Source: Salinibacter pepae
Lineage (GTDB): Bacteria; Bacteroidota; Rhodothermia; Rhodothermales; Salinibacteraceae
Direction: 5' to 3'
DNA: 64,000 bases
Assembly (NCBI RefSeq): GCF_947077775.1
Contig: NZ_CAMTTE010000001.1
Location: 2,880,501-2,944,500 of the forward strand
Shown: positions 18,143-27,212 of the stretch, one piece after another
Layout: the number at the start of each line of letters is the position of its first letter
How positions within the stretch are numbered: the first letter of the stretch is position 1
Position numbers and translations under genes: made by a program
Notes under the pieces: generated by a model
What the model was told of the DNA's origin: nothing
What the model saw: only the letters and a program-made list of their open reading frames with translations
Database searches by the model: none

Positions 18143-18751
18143 ATGCCGTCGATGGATCGCGGTACATTTAGCTCTTCCTCCCGGGCCGAACTCATCGAGA
18201 TCGGCCGCAAGCTCTACGAAGAGGCCCTGGTGCGCCGGGAGGATGAGCTGATCACCGATCCGCGGGGCCAGCCGATCGGGTGGCTCCTGGACACACGCGT
18301 GCCCACACTCGACGGGGAACTGTTCACGGAAGTCGGGTCGGTGATTGCCGAGCGGCTCCGAGAGCGGGGCGCCCGCCAGGTGGTGGGGTACGGGTTCGGG
18401 GCTCATCCCCTCGTCTGCAGCGTGTTGGCCGTGAGTGAGGGCGACGAGTTTAAAGGAGGGCTCATCCGGGAGGAGCGGAAGGAGCACGGGCGGCGCCGGC
18501 TCGTGGAGGGGCCCATCGACGCCGACCAGCCCGTCGTGATGGTGGACGACATCATCAACAGCGGCCGCAGTGCCTCCGAGGCCCTTCGCCTCGTGCGCAG
18601 TGCCGGGTTTGCGGTTGACGGGCTCCTGACGCTCTTCAACTTCACTTGGAGCAACGGCCAGGACCGCATCGAGGCGGAGGGCCTGTGGGTCGACTCCCTC
18701 CTCGACCTCAACCTGCAGGAGGGGACGGGCAGCGGGTCCGACAGCGCGTAG
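18143..18751 (+). CDS. Orotate phosphoribosyltransferase-like protein
   Basis: A 202-residue type I phosphoribosyltransferase. The PRPP-binding loop VVMVDDIINSGRSA is clear, and the flexible-loop segment REERKEHGRRRLVEGP resembles PyrE's KEHG motif. This points to orotate phosphoribosyltransferase or a close paralogue that has changed substrate; the fold around the N-terminus (ITDPRGQPIGWLLDTR) differs from classical PyrE, so no symbol is given. ATG 18143 is chosen, with a second ATG three codons on. Confidence 0.75.
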   Translation: MPSMDRGTFSSSSRAELIEIGRKLYEEALVRREDELITDPRGQPIGWLLDTRVPTLDGELFTEVGSVIAERLRERGARQVVGYGFGAHPLVCSVLAVSEGDEFKGGLIREERKEHGRRRLVEGPIDADQPVVMVDDIINSGRSASEALRLVRSAGFAVDGLLTLFNFTWSNGQDRIEAEGLWVDSLLDLNLQEGTGSGSDSA

Positions 18752-18808
18752 GGACGAAATCGAAACAGCTCAGGACGAACGCTTTCGCCGGATTGCAGTC
18801 ACGGTCGT

Positions 18809-19669
18809 ATGCCCGAGGTTCCATCCTCACAGACGGACACGCCCGCCGGGGTGCAGGGAGACGGCGCTCCGGGCAACGGGGCGCCCCCGGACGAGCAGGG
18901 GGTCATGTCGTTTCTGGACCACCTTGAAGAGCTGCGTTGGACCCTCATCAAAGCCGGGGCCGGCGTGCTCGTCGCCATCGCGGTGTGCTCGTTCTTCAGC
19001 GAATGGATTGTCGACCAGGTCCTGATCGGGCCCACGCGGCCGGATTTTTTCATGTACGACGTGCTGGCCCTGGAGCCGGAGAGCCTGGAGCTGCTCAACC
19101 GGACGATCACCGGCCAGTTCTTCGCGGACATCGGGACCATCATCGTCGTGGGGCTCATCGCCGGGTCGCCGGTCGTGGTCTTCTACCTCTGGCGGTTCAT
19201 CGAGCCGGCCCTCTATCCCAGCGAGAAGAAGGGCATGCGCTTCTCGGCGGTCTCGGCCACCTTCTTCTTCCTGCTCGGCGCGGCCTTCGGGTACCTCATC
19301 CTGACCCCGCTGGCCCTTCAGTTTTTCGCCCAGTACACCCTCTCCGAGCAGATCGTCAACCAGTTCGACATCATGACCTACTTCAGCATGGTGACGTTCT
19401 GGACGATGGGCACGGGGCTGCTCTTTGAGCTGCCGGTGGTCGTGTACTTTCTAGCAAAGGTGGGCATCCTGACCCCGGAGGCGATGCGGGCGTACCGGAA
19501 GTATGCGCTCATCGCGGTGCTCGGCGTGGCGGCGTTCCTGACCCCGCCGGACCCGATCTCGCAGATCATCGTCGCCGTGCCCCTGCTGGGCCTGTACGAG
19601 CTGTCGATTTACGTGGCCAAATGGGTTGCGCGGCGCCGGGCCCAGGCGCTCGGCATGACGGACGAGTAG
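18809..19669 (+). CDS. tatC: Sec-independent (Tat) translocase subunit TatC
   Basis: A 286-residue inner-membrane protein with six helices. The N-terminal MSFLDHLEELRW is the signal-binding motif of TatC, and the first periplasmic loop and the conserved Glu (LLFELPVV) are present. It exports folded proteins with twin-arginine signals, a route heavily used in extreme halophiles. A 33-residue Pro/Gly-rich N-terminal extension precedes the core. No tatA/B lies beside it. The S41 protease gene starts 39 nt downstream, possibly in one operon. Confidence 0.95.
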   Translation: MPEVPSSQTDTPAGVQGDGAPGNGAPPDEQGVMSFLDHLEELRWTLIKAGAGVLVAIAVCSFFSEWIVDQVLIGPTRPDFFMYDVLALEPESLELLNRTITGQFFADIGTIIVVGLIAGSPVVVFYLWRFIEPALYPSEKKGMRFSAVSATFFFLLGAAFGYLILTPLALQFFAQYTLSEQIVNQFDIMTYFSMVTFWTMGTGLLFELPVVVYFLAKVGILTPEAMRAYRKYALIAVLGVAAFLTPPDPISQIIVAVPLLGLYELSIYVAKWVARRRAQALGMTDE

Positions 19670-19708
19670 GCGCTGTCGCGTTCCCCCGCATCAGTCCCCA
19701 CCGGGCCC

Positions 19709-21364
19709 ATGCGTCGATCCCGGGCAACCGTGTCGCTACTGGGAATGGCCCTCGCCGTGTCGATGGGCATGGGGGTGCTCGTCGGATTCTGGGCGCCGGA
19801 TGACGACCTGTTCGAGCTCCGCAAGGGCCTCCGGATCTTCGGGGCGGTCTACGAGGAGGTGGTCACCGGCTACGTGGAGCCGGTGGACCCGGGGCACCTC
19901 GTGCGCGTGGGGGTCGACGCCATGCTGAAGGAGCTGGACCCCTACACCACGTACGTCGACGAGGCGGAGAATGCGCGGATCGACATCATCACGGACGGGC
20001 AGTACGGGGGCGTGGGGCTCGACATCGGGCGCCGCAACGGCGCCCTGACGGTGGTGGCGCCTGTTGCCGGGGGCGACGCGTACCAGCAAGGGGTGCGCAC
20101 GGGGGACGTGATCACCGAGGTGGCGAACCAGCCGGCGGCCTCGCTGTCGGTGGAGGACGTGGAGGCCCTGCTCCGCGGGCCGCCCGGCACCACCGTCCCC
20201 GTGACGGTGGAGCGGGCGGGACGGCCCTCGCCCTTGACGCTGACCCTGACCCGCGAGCGCGTGGAGCTCCGGGACGTGACGTATCAGGGGCGTGTGGGTT
20301 CGGAGCGGGAGCTCGGGTACGTGAAGCTGGAGCGCTTTACCCGTGGCGCACCGGGGGCGGTGGAGGCGGCGCTCGACGCCCTTCGGGACACGGGGCCCCT
20401 TCAGGGAATTGTGCTCGACCTGCGGGACAACCCGGGAGGGCTGTTGCGGGCGGCCGTCCGGATCACGGCGCTCTTCGTGCCGCAGGGCACCGAAGTCGTC
20501 TCCACGCGGGGGCGTGACGACGGTGAGACCGAGTCGTACACGACCGACCGTGTGCCCCTGCTGCCCGAGACGCCGGTCGTGGTCCTCGTGAACGGACAGA
20601 GCGCCTCGGCGAGCGAGATCGTGGCCGGCGCCCTGCAGGACCACGACCGGGGCGTGGTGATGGGCACAACCACTTACGGAAAGGGCCTCGTGCAGAACGT
20701 CCGGTCCCTGCCCCACAACACCGCCCTCAAGCTGACGACGGCCCAGTACTACACCCCGAGCGGCCGCACCATTCAGCGCCTCGATGCGAACCCAACGGAC
20801 ACCACGGCCCCTCCATCCCGGGTGCACGAGACGACGGGAGGCCGCACTGTGCGCGACGGACACGGCATTCGGCCGGACGTGCGCGTGGCGTCCCCGTCCC
20901 CGAGTGCACTGGGGCAGGCCCTGACGCGTCGGGGCGTCTTCTTCCGCTACGCCAACCACTACGCCGCCACCCACGACACACTCGCCGCTGACTTTTCGGT
21001 CGACGAGTCCGACCTGGGGGCCTTCCGGGCGTGGCTCGACCGCGAGGAGGTGGCGTACCCGCTCCGGGCAGAGCGGACCCTCGACTCCCTCCGGGCACGC
21101 ATCGAGGCGAACGGCTACGAGGGCCTGCGGGACGAGACGGCGGCGCTGGACGAGGCGCTGGGCGAGGCGAAAGCAGCGGCGTTCGAGCGGCACGCCCCGG
21201 CCCTGATGCGCCACCTCCAGCGCGAAATCCTGGCCCGGTACGTCAGTGCCCGTCGGCGCATCGAGGCCCTGCTCCCAGCGGACGAGCAGGTAACGGCGGC
21301 GACGGCCCTCCTCCAGAATGCGGACCGCTACGAACGGATTTTGACCCCGGAGACGGAACGGTGA
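19709..21364 (+). CDS. S41-family C-terminal processing protease
   Basis: A 551-residue exported protease. A signal anchor (residues 1-28), a CTP helical domain, a PDZ domain (about 95-180, GVGLDIGRRNG) and the S41 catalytic domain follow in order. The nucleophile is in NGQSASASE (Ser near 300) and the general base in TTYGKGLVQ. The 180-residue C-terminal helical extension after PSGRTIQR is typical of Bacteroidota versions. It probably trims C-terminal tails of periplasmic proteins. Confidence 0.92.
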   Translation: MRRSRATVSLLGMALAVSMGMGVLVGFWAPDDDLFELRKGLRIFGAVYEEVVTGYVEPVDPGHLVRVGVDAMLKELDPYTTYVDEAENARIDIITDGQYGGVGLDIGRRNGALTVVAPVAGGDAYQQGVRTGDVITEVANQPAASLSVEDVEALLRGPPGTTVPVTVERAGRPSPLTLTLTRERVELRDVTYQGRVGSERELGYVKLERFTRGAPGAVEAALDALRDTGPLQGIVLDLRDNPGGLLRAAVRITALFVPQGTEVVSTRGRDDGETESYTTDRVPLLPETPVVVLVNGQSASASEIVAGALQDHDRGVVMGTTTYGKGLVQNVRSLPHNTALKLTTAQYYTPSGRTIQRLDANPTDTTAPPSRVHETTGGRTVRDGHGIRPDVRVASPSPSALGQALTRRGVFFRYANHYAATHDTLAADFSVDESDLGAFRAWLDREEVAYPLRAERTLDSLRARIEANGYEGLRDETAALDEALGEAKAAAFERHAPALMRHLQREILARYVSARRRIEALLPADEQVTAATALLQNADRYERILTPETER

Positions 21365-21505
21365 CGACGCTGACGAGCGGAAGATGAAACGACGAGGCGA
21401 TGGGGGCACGGCGGCCCCGTCGCCGTCCATATTCCGAGGGGCCCCTTTGCGCCGGGGACGGTGGCCGGCCCTTTCGTTTGTTGATCCTTTCCTCCCGGAC
21501 CGCCC

Positions 21506-22117
21506 ATGTCCCTCTACCAACGCTTTTTTGCCCACACCCTTGCCTGGGGCGATGACGCCCAGGACCGCCTCTACGGCGACCACAAGCGTCGGCTCTTCGC
21601 GGGCCTGGAGGGCACCGTGGTCGAGATTGGGCCGGGCACGGGCGTCAACCTGCCGCACCTGCCCGACGGCCTCCGGTGGATCGGGCTGGAGCCGAATCCG
21701 CACATGCACGGGTACATCCGGGAGCAGCTGGAGGGCCGCGCCCTCGACGCCGAGATCCGCACCGCCCCGGCCCAGAAGACGGGCCTGCCGGACGAGAGCG
21801 TAGACGCCGTCGTCAGTACGCTCGTCCTCTGCTCCGTCCCCGACGTGATGGACACGCTGGCCGAACTGCGGCGCGTCCTGCGCCCCGGTGGGCGGCTCCT
21901 GTTTATCGAGCACGTCGCGGCGGAGCGGCACACGCCGCTCTGCTGGTTTCAGCGCGGAATTCGGCCCGTGTGGCGGGCCGTGGCCGACGGGTGCCGTCCG
22001 GATCGCGACACCGGTGCGCAGCTCCGGCGAGCGGGGTTCTCGACGGTCGAGATGGAGCGGTTCGACATTGGGGTCCCGCCGGTGTCGCCCCACATCGTGG
22101 GAACGGCGACGAAATGA
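21506..22117 (+). CDS. Class I SAM-dependent methyltransferase
   Basis: A 203-residue methyltransferase. Motif I is VVEIGPGTGVNLPHL, motif II is GLEPNP, and VVSTLVLCSVPDV with LRRVLRPGGRLLFIEH are motifs III-IV. The order and STLVLCSV segment resemble the UbiE/METTL7-like group acting on small lipophilic molecules, but the substrate is not evident. ATG 21506 fits a cytosolic enzyme of this size. Confidence 0.85.
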   Translation: MSLYQRFFAHTLAWGDDAQDRLYGDHKRRLFAGLEGTVVEIGPGTGVNLPHLPDGLRWIGLEPNPHMHGYIREQLEGRALDAEIRTAPAQKTGLPDESVDAVVSTLVLCSVPDVMDTLAELRRVLRPGGRLLFIEHVAAERHTPLCWFQRGIRPVWRAVADGCRPDRDTGAQLRRAGFSTVEMERFDIGVPPVSPHIVGTATK

Positions 22118-22204
22118 GTCCAAAAGGGGCCCGTGGCGGGAGGGACCCCGGCGTGTGAGTACGGGGGATGTTCAGTGTTCGCCCATAGACCCAGTGTTGT
22201 GTCG

Positions 22205-22642
22205 ATGCCTACGGTCCATCTTCTTGCGCGCGCCGTCGTGCGGGAGGCCAATCACGTGCTCGTCGTTCGGGCCGAGGGGCAGCCCCACACGTTTCTGCCG
22301 GGCGGCCATCGGGAGCCCGGGGAGGGCCTGGAGGCCTGCCTGCGCCGCGAGCTCCACGAGGAGCTGGGGGTGCGCGCCGAGGTGGGCCGCTACCTGGGGG
22401 CCGTGGAGCACCAGTGGCGCCGCGACGGGGAGCGTCAGTACGAGATCAACCACTGCTACGCGACCACGAGTCCCGCGCTCACGGTCGACACGCCTCCGCA
22501 GGCCGAGGAGGGGTACCTGTCGTTCGCCTGGGCGCCCGTCGACCAGCTCGACCGGGTGTCCCTGCAGCCGCCGCCCCTGCGTGCCCTGCTGGCGCGGACG
22601 GACGCGGCGGACGCTGCGTGGTGGGGGTCTACGGTTCGTTGA
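22205..22642 (+). CDS. NUDIX hydrolase
   Basis: A 145-residue pyrophosphohydrolase. The Nudix box is complete: GGHREPGEG then RRELHEELGV, with the metal-binding Glu residues. The family cleaves nucleoside diphosphates linked to another moiety; the substrate is unknown. ATG 22205 gives the compact MPTVHLLARAVV start; the frame opens earlier at 22133 but the extra residues look unrelated. Confidence 0.85.
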   Translation: MPTVHLLARAVVREANHVLVVRAEGQPHTFLPGGHREPGEGLEACLRRELHEELGVRAEVGRYLGAVEHQWRRDGERQYEINHCYATTSPALTVDTPPQAEEGYLSFAWAPVDQLDRVSLQPPPLRALLARTDAADAAWWGSTVR

Positions 22643-22793
22643 CCGTCGCGGACCGCCAGCACATTCCGGCCCCGTAGAGCCAAGGGGGCTTCTGGGGCGT
22701 CGTCGCGCATTCCCCATTTCTTTAGAGGGGGACCGCATGGGATCCAGGATCCCGCCCCGACGACGCGTGTATAGACCGTGCTTTAAGAAAAAA

Positions 22794-22868
22794 GGGCCTG
22801 TAGCTCAGCCTGGATAGAGCATCGGCCTTCGGAGCCGAGTGTCGGGGGTTCGAATCCTCCCGGGCCCG
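22794..22868 (+). tRNA. tRNA-Arg (anticodon TCG)
   Basis: A full cloverleaf can be drawn: acceptor GGGCCTG/CGGGCCC (one G-T pair), D-arm GCTC/GAGC, anticodon stem TCGGC/GCCGA with loop CTTCGGA (anticodon TCG), and T-arm GGGGG/CCTCC with TTCGAAT (one G-T pair). The discriminator is G and no CCA is encoded. It reads CGA and wobble CGN arginine codons. Confidence 0.93.
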
Positions 22869-22884
22869 CCCTTGGTGCCCTGAG

Positions 22885-22918
22885 CCCGCCTCCAGTGTCG
22901 CTGGAGGCGGGTCTTTGT
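22885..22918 (+). terminator. Intrinsic terminator after tRNA-Arg
   Basis: A perfect 11-bp stem, CCCGCCTCCAG (22885-22895) and CTGGAGGCGGG (22901-22911), with a 5-nt loop, followed by TCTTTGT. It lies 17 nt after the tRNA. Confidence 0.85.
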
Positions 22919-23012
22919 GTCGGCGTCCGCGGTGCATCGCTCCCTGGTCCGTAAGGCGCACGGCCCGGATTTTGGGACGCACGCAGCCATCCCAGGAAGG
23001 GGGCCCCTGGTT

Positions 23013-23915
23013 TTAATCCGATGTCGGGAAGTCGCGGGCCGCGAGCACGGGCCCGTTCGCCTCCCGAAGCACCTCCTCGGTGACACTGCCCAGCATCGCG
23101 CGCCGGACGCCCCGAAGGCCACGGGTGGCCATGACGACCAGATCCGTCTCGTGTGGGGCACTGCGAAGAATGCTCGGCGCCGGCTCGCCCCGGTGCACAA
23201 CGTAGGACACCGTCAGGTCTCCGCCTGCCAGATCGCTGCCCCAGTCTTCGAGGGCCGTTTCGGCCTTCTCCTTCGTCTTGTGGCTCGTGACCGTCGGGGA
23301 CTCCGGGCCGTAGACCGAAGGGGTATCGGGCGTTTCGACGACGTGCACCAGCTTCAGGGGGGCCTCATAGATCGTCGCGAGACGACCGGCCTGCTGCAGG
23401 GCGCCCCGGGACGGATTCGAGAAGTCGACCGGCGCCACGATCCGCTCGACGGAGGCGGCCGCCTCTTCGTCGTCGGGGGACTGGACGGTAAAGACCGGAG
23501 TGGGGGCGGTCCGTAGGGTCTCCTCCGCCACGCTGCCGTAGAAGGCCCGCTCGACGCCCCGACGCCCATGGGTCCCCATCGCGATCATGCCGACGTCCTT
23601 GCTCTCGGCGTACCGTACGAGGGCGGGGGCGACGGCGTCTGCCCGCTCGGCGTTGAAGGTGAGGCGGCCGTCGTCTGCGTCGAGGCCGTGGGCCGAGAGG
23701 GCGTCCTGGCACCGCTCCTCAAACTCGTCTTCAAGCTTGTAGGTCGGGACGGGCGAGCGCGGCTCCCGCTGGAAGGGGCCCTGCGGCACCTCCTGAACGT
23801 GCATCAGGTGCAGCCGGGCGTCGGTTCGTTGGAGAAGATCGGCGCCGTAAGCGAGGGCCCGCTTCGAAGAGGGGGAGAAGTCGAAGGCGAGCAGAAGGTC
23901 GTTGAGTTCGAACAT
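23013..23915 (-). CDS. Tandem universal stress protein (two UspA domains)
   Basis: A 300-residue protein with two UspA folds. The first domain starts DLLLAFDFSPSSK and has GMIAMGTHGRRGVERAFYGSVAE; the second starts RIVAPVDFSNPSR and has VVMATRGLRGVRRAMLGSVTEE. The GxxGxxGS-like ATP-binding loops are present in both. UspA proteins bind ATP or AMP and aid survival under stress; the exact target is unknown. A second tandem UspA gene is at 49383, so the family is expanded here. ATG 23915 is the family start. Confidence 0.92.
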   Translation of the reverse strand: MFELNDLLLAFDFSPSSKRALAYGADLLQRTDARLHLMHVQEVPQGPFQREPRSPVPTYKLEDEFEERCQDALSAHGLDADDGRLTFNAERADAVAPALVRYAESKDVGMIAMGTHGRRGVERAFYGSVAEETLRTAPTPVFTVQSPDDEEAAASVERIVAPVDFSNPSRGALQQAGRLATIYEAPLKLVHVVETPDTPSVYGPESPTVTSHKTKEKAETALEDWGSDLAGGDLTVSYVVHRGEPAPSILRSAPHETDLVVMATRGLRGVRRAMLGSVTEEVLREANGPVLAARDFPTSD

Positions 23916-24280
23916 GAGATGGGGGAGAGGGGAACGTATCGGTTTTCAGGGCACTGAAGTGAAGGGGCGAGGCGGGGGCGTCCGGCCCCACCCGCTCGTA
24001 TCGAAGTCGTGAGGCACGATTGGCGTTCCGGGCCGCAACTGCTCGGACAGCAGGGGACGAAGACCAGGACTGACGCTCGCTGGGCAAGCAGGAAACAGAA
24101 ACCGCCAGGGGGGGTGCAGGGGAACAAGAAAAACGACAGGCGGCCGTCCGGGCATGCCCCACGCGCAAACGAAAGGCCCAGGGGTGAGGTCCATCTGGCG
24201 TGTGGAACCCGTGTGCACGGACCGGGGCCCAGGCCTCCAGACGGCCGGGCCGCCGTTGCACCGGGCGCGGCCACGATGGC
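23916..24280. other. Gap between tandem UspA and LptD-like genes
   Basis: About 365 bases on which no gene, tRNA or clear hairpin was found. It must hold the promoter of the UspA gene, but no TAnnTTTG box was recognised on the minus strand. Confidence 0.4.
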
Positions 24281-27181
24281 TTACGGAATGGAGCTGCCGG
24301 GTCCTCCCCCGCCGGCCACGCTGCTCGCCGTGTTGCGGAGGCGGTTTCCGAAGCCGCCCAGGGGACCGTCCCGGCCCGAGTTTGGAATCTGGAGCCGAAG
24401 CAACTGGGACAGCTGCCCGCTCTTGACCTGGAGGCTGAAGCTGTACGACTGGCGCGCCCCGAAGGGGACCCAACTGAAAGACATCACCCAACACCGGCAG
24501 CGCCCGATGTCCCGGTTGAGGTTGATGCTCGTAGTGGCCAGCTCGTTCTGAACAAAATCGTAGCCCGTGCGGCCTTCCAGGGACCATCGGGGCGTTACGT
24601 CGAAGCTGAACCGGGTGTTGAGTGTTGTGGTCTGGCCCTCAATCTGCTTCCGCGGCTTGCGGAAGCTGTAGTTGAAGTCAAAACTCAGCGTCCAGGGAAT
24701 ATCCGTGCCGAGATAGCCCGGCTGGGGCCCGGAGGCCCGGCCCCGTTCGGGGCGGCCTGTGGCGGTCCGCCCCCCGCCCGACTGCCGGCCGGGGCGGGTG
24801 CCGACCCCGCTGCCCCCGCCGCCTCCCTCGAACGAACTGCTGAGGTTAAGGCTAAAGCGTGTGAGGCGGACCGGCGTGAGGGGGCTTTCCGAAAACATGT
24901 AGCGGTCGACGCGTCGGAGGCGGCGCCCGTCGCCGTCCCCGGTGGGACGGAGTGCGTAGGGGGAGAAGGTCATGGACGACCGGACGCTAAAGTCGCGGAT
25001 CGAGGTGCGGGCCCGGAGGCCAATGTCGCTGAGCTTGAAGGCATCGGCCGTGAAGTTGTAGGCGGCATCCAGGTCGAAGTCCAGCAGCTTGATCGTCTCC
25101 TCGTCCGTCTCCCCGGTCGAGTCGACGCGCACCTGTTTCGTTTCGAGCTCGTTGTCGAGCCGGAAGCTCAGGGTGCGCTGCTCGTTGCTCCCGCGCACCC
25201 GGTTTCCGCTGAGAATGTCGTACCGGACCGGGTCGCCCTCGTCGTTCAGCACAGGGTCTCCGTTCGCGTAGCGGAGCGGGCGCGTCCGTCCCCAAAAGGG
25301 GGCGTTGAAATTGGGACTGTAGCTAAACGAGAGGGAGGGCGAGACCCGGTGGCGGAGGCCCTGGAAGGGGCCGACCCGGATTGGGAAGAGGCCGTACAGC
25401 TCCGTGTTCGCCGAGATGCCCGTCGAGAAGTCCCGCCGGGCGTAGAAGCCCTGGACCCGCCGTTCCTCGGTCGTGCGGGTGGTGTCCTCCGCGGTCGTGT
25501 CGCGGTCAACGACGCGGCGGAGGGTGCTGATGCGCCAGTCCGAGTTGTACCGAAAATTGGGGCTGAGGCTGAGGTTATAGCGGTTGACCCGGAAGGAGGC
25601 ACTCACCGGGATCTGGTGCGTCGCGCTGAAGTCGAACTGCTCGTCGTCGCCGGTGGCGGTCCGATACTTCTCCCGGTCCACGAGTGCCTCGTACCAGGCG
25701 ATGTCGGCGACCCGGTCCGCCTCCAGGGAGTCGCCCTGCTCGCGGAGTTGCTCGACGTCCCGCGGGGAGAACGAGTAGCTGTTGTCGACCGACAGGTCGT
25801 AGGAGGTCGTGATCTTCTCGAACCACCGCTCGTCGCCCACCGCCTGCTCCACCTCGAAGGGCTTAAACGAGCGCTGCGAGAAACTCAGGCTGGGAAGGGT
25901 CATGGACACCTCCCCGCTTTGAAGCTGCTGCCGCTGGTTGGCACTGAGGGTGAGGTCTTTGCCGCTTCCGGGCCAGCTTTTGCTGTAGCGCAGGTTCGAC
26001 GAAATCTCCTGGCTGACGGCGTCGTCGTAGTTGTTGCTGTTGCGGCGCGCGAAGTCCGTCGAGGTGGCCAGGTTGATGTCGCCGCGGATGGATGCGGTGG
26101 GGGAGAGGTCCTGACTGTGTTGCCACTGGAGCTGGCCCCGGTGCCGGTTGGTGAAGTCGGGGTCCTCCTCCTCCCCAATTTGGGTGCGCCGGTAGGTGAG
26201 GTCCACGCTCCCGTCGTAGTTGTATCGCTTGCTGTACCGGAATATGGGGTTAATCTCGAAGCTGCCCTTCGACCAGACGCTGGCCTGGAGCTGCAGGTCC
26301 GTGTAGGCGTTCATCGCGAAGTACCAGCCCCAGTTGCGGAGGAAGAGGCCCTTTTCCCGGTCTTGGCCGTAGTTCGGCGCCAGGGGGCCGCTCCGGCGGC
26401 CCGACACGTTGGGCAAAAACCCAAACGGGAGCCACAGGGGGGTGGGGATGTCGAACAGGTACAGGTGAATGGGGCCGGTGTAGACCCATTCCCCGTCGAC
26501 CTTCATCTGGTTGGAGCGCAGCGAGTAGGAGGGGGTCTCGCCGGGGGGGCAGTCACAGGTCGTGTACCTGCCCTCCTGCACAAACAGGGTGCTGTCCTCG
26601 AACGCCTTTACGGCATCGCCCTGCACGTAGCCGTCCTGCTGCTGGGTGCGGGCCGTCACGACCCGGCCCCGTTTGGTGCGGAGGCTGTAGGAGAGGGCCT
26701 CTCCGGTGAACGACTGGCCGCCGCCCTGTTGCCCGCCGCCCCGCTCGAACGTCGGGCGGGTTTGTGCGGTGTCGGAGGGGGAGCCGAACGCCTCCAGGAC
26801 GCTCGTCTCGAGGTTCATCTCGATGGTGCCGGCCTTCAGGGTCGCGCCCTGGTACGACATCTGTGCCTGGCCGTGGAGGGTCCCGTGGTCCGCCGAGTCG
26901 GTGGGGGTCACGATGACCAGCGAGTCTGACGCCGCGAACTCCACGCCGGCGGCGGCGTCGGAGCCGGCGCCCGGCGCCCCCGAGGCGGACGGTTGCTGAG
27001 ACGGGCGGGCCGAGTCGGGGATGGCGCGGCGGTCCTGGGCGGCGCCCGGAGGGGCCAGGAGGGCAAACACGAGTAGGGCGCCGAGCCCAACGGTCAATCG
27101 GTCCGGTCGGAGGGAGCGAAGCACAGTCACCAGGCGGTGGGGTAGGCACGAACCGTCCCGCCCCGGGCCCCGTGCGCACAT
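24281..27181 (-). CDS. LptD/OstA-like outer-membrane LPS assembly protein
   Basis: A 966-residue exported outer-membrane protein. A signal peptide with cleavage near PGAAQD is followed by an OstA/LptA-like beta domain (SADHGTLHGQAQMSYQ, LKAGTIEMNL, with a CDCP pair further on) and a long beta-barrel whose start, LWLPFGFLPN, matches the Bacteroidota putative LptD family. It is expected to insert lipopolysaccharide or a similar lipid into the outer leaflet with LptE, which is not visible nearby. ATG 27181 is used; GTG 27130 would give a shorter signal peptide. It follows the ROK kinase gene after 31 nt. Confidence 0.85.
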   Translation of the reverse strand: MCARGPGRDGSCLPHRLVTVLRSLRPDRLTVGLGALLVFALLAPPGAAQDRRAIPDSARPSQQPSASGAPGAGSDAAAGVEFAASDSLVIVTPTDSADHGTLHGQAQMSYQGATLKAGTIEMNLETSVLEAFGSPSDTAQTRPTFERGGGQQGGGQSFTGEALSYSLRTKRGRVVTARTQQQDGYVQGDAVKAFEDSTLFVQEGRYTTCDCPPGETPSYSLRSNQMKVDGEWVYTGPIHLYLFDIPTPLWLPFGFLPNVSGRRSGPLAPNYGQDREKGLFLRNWGWYFAMNAYTDLQLQASVWSKGSFEINPIFRYSKRYNYDGSVDLTYRRTQIGEEEDPDFTNRHRGQLQWQHSQDLSPTASIRGDINLATSTDFARRNSNNYDDAVSQEISSNLRYSKSWPGSGKDLTLSANQRQQLQSGEVSMTLPSLSFSQRSFKPFEVEQAVGDERWFEKITTSYDLSVDNSYSFSPRDVEQLREQGDSLEADRVADIAWYEALVDREKYRTATGDDEQFDFSATHQIPVSASFRVNRYNLSLSPNFRYNSDWRISTLRRVVDRDTTAEDTTRTTEERRVQGFYARRDFSTGISANTELYGLFPIRVGPFQGLRHRVSPSLSFSYSPNFNAPFWGRTRPLRYANGDPVLNDEGDPVRYDILSGNRVRGSNEQRTLSFRLDNELETKQVRVDSTGETDEETIKLLDFDLDAAYNFTADAFKLSDIGLRARTSIRDFSVRSSMTFSPYALRPTGDGDGRRLRRVDRYMFSESPLTPVRLTRFSLNLSSSFEGGGGGSGVGTRPGRQSGGGRTATGRPERGRASGPQPGYLGTDIPWTLSFDFNYSFRKPRKQIEGQTTTLNTRFSFDVTPRWSLEGRTGYDFVQNELATTSINLNRDIGRCRCWVMSFSWVPFGARQSYSFSLQVKSGQLSQLLRLQIPNSGRDGPLGGFGNRLRNTASSVAGGGGPGSSIP

Positions 27182-27212
27182 CGCGTGTGGCGGCGGATGG
27201 GCGGGCCGACGG

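Noticed and set aside
24200-26929. Very long plus-strand open frame opposite the LptD-like gene (about 900 codons)
   Set aside because: It is a by-product of high G+C on the other strand of a real gene: Val/Gly/Arg-rich, no family motif, no start signal.
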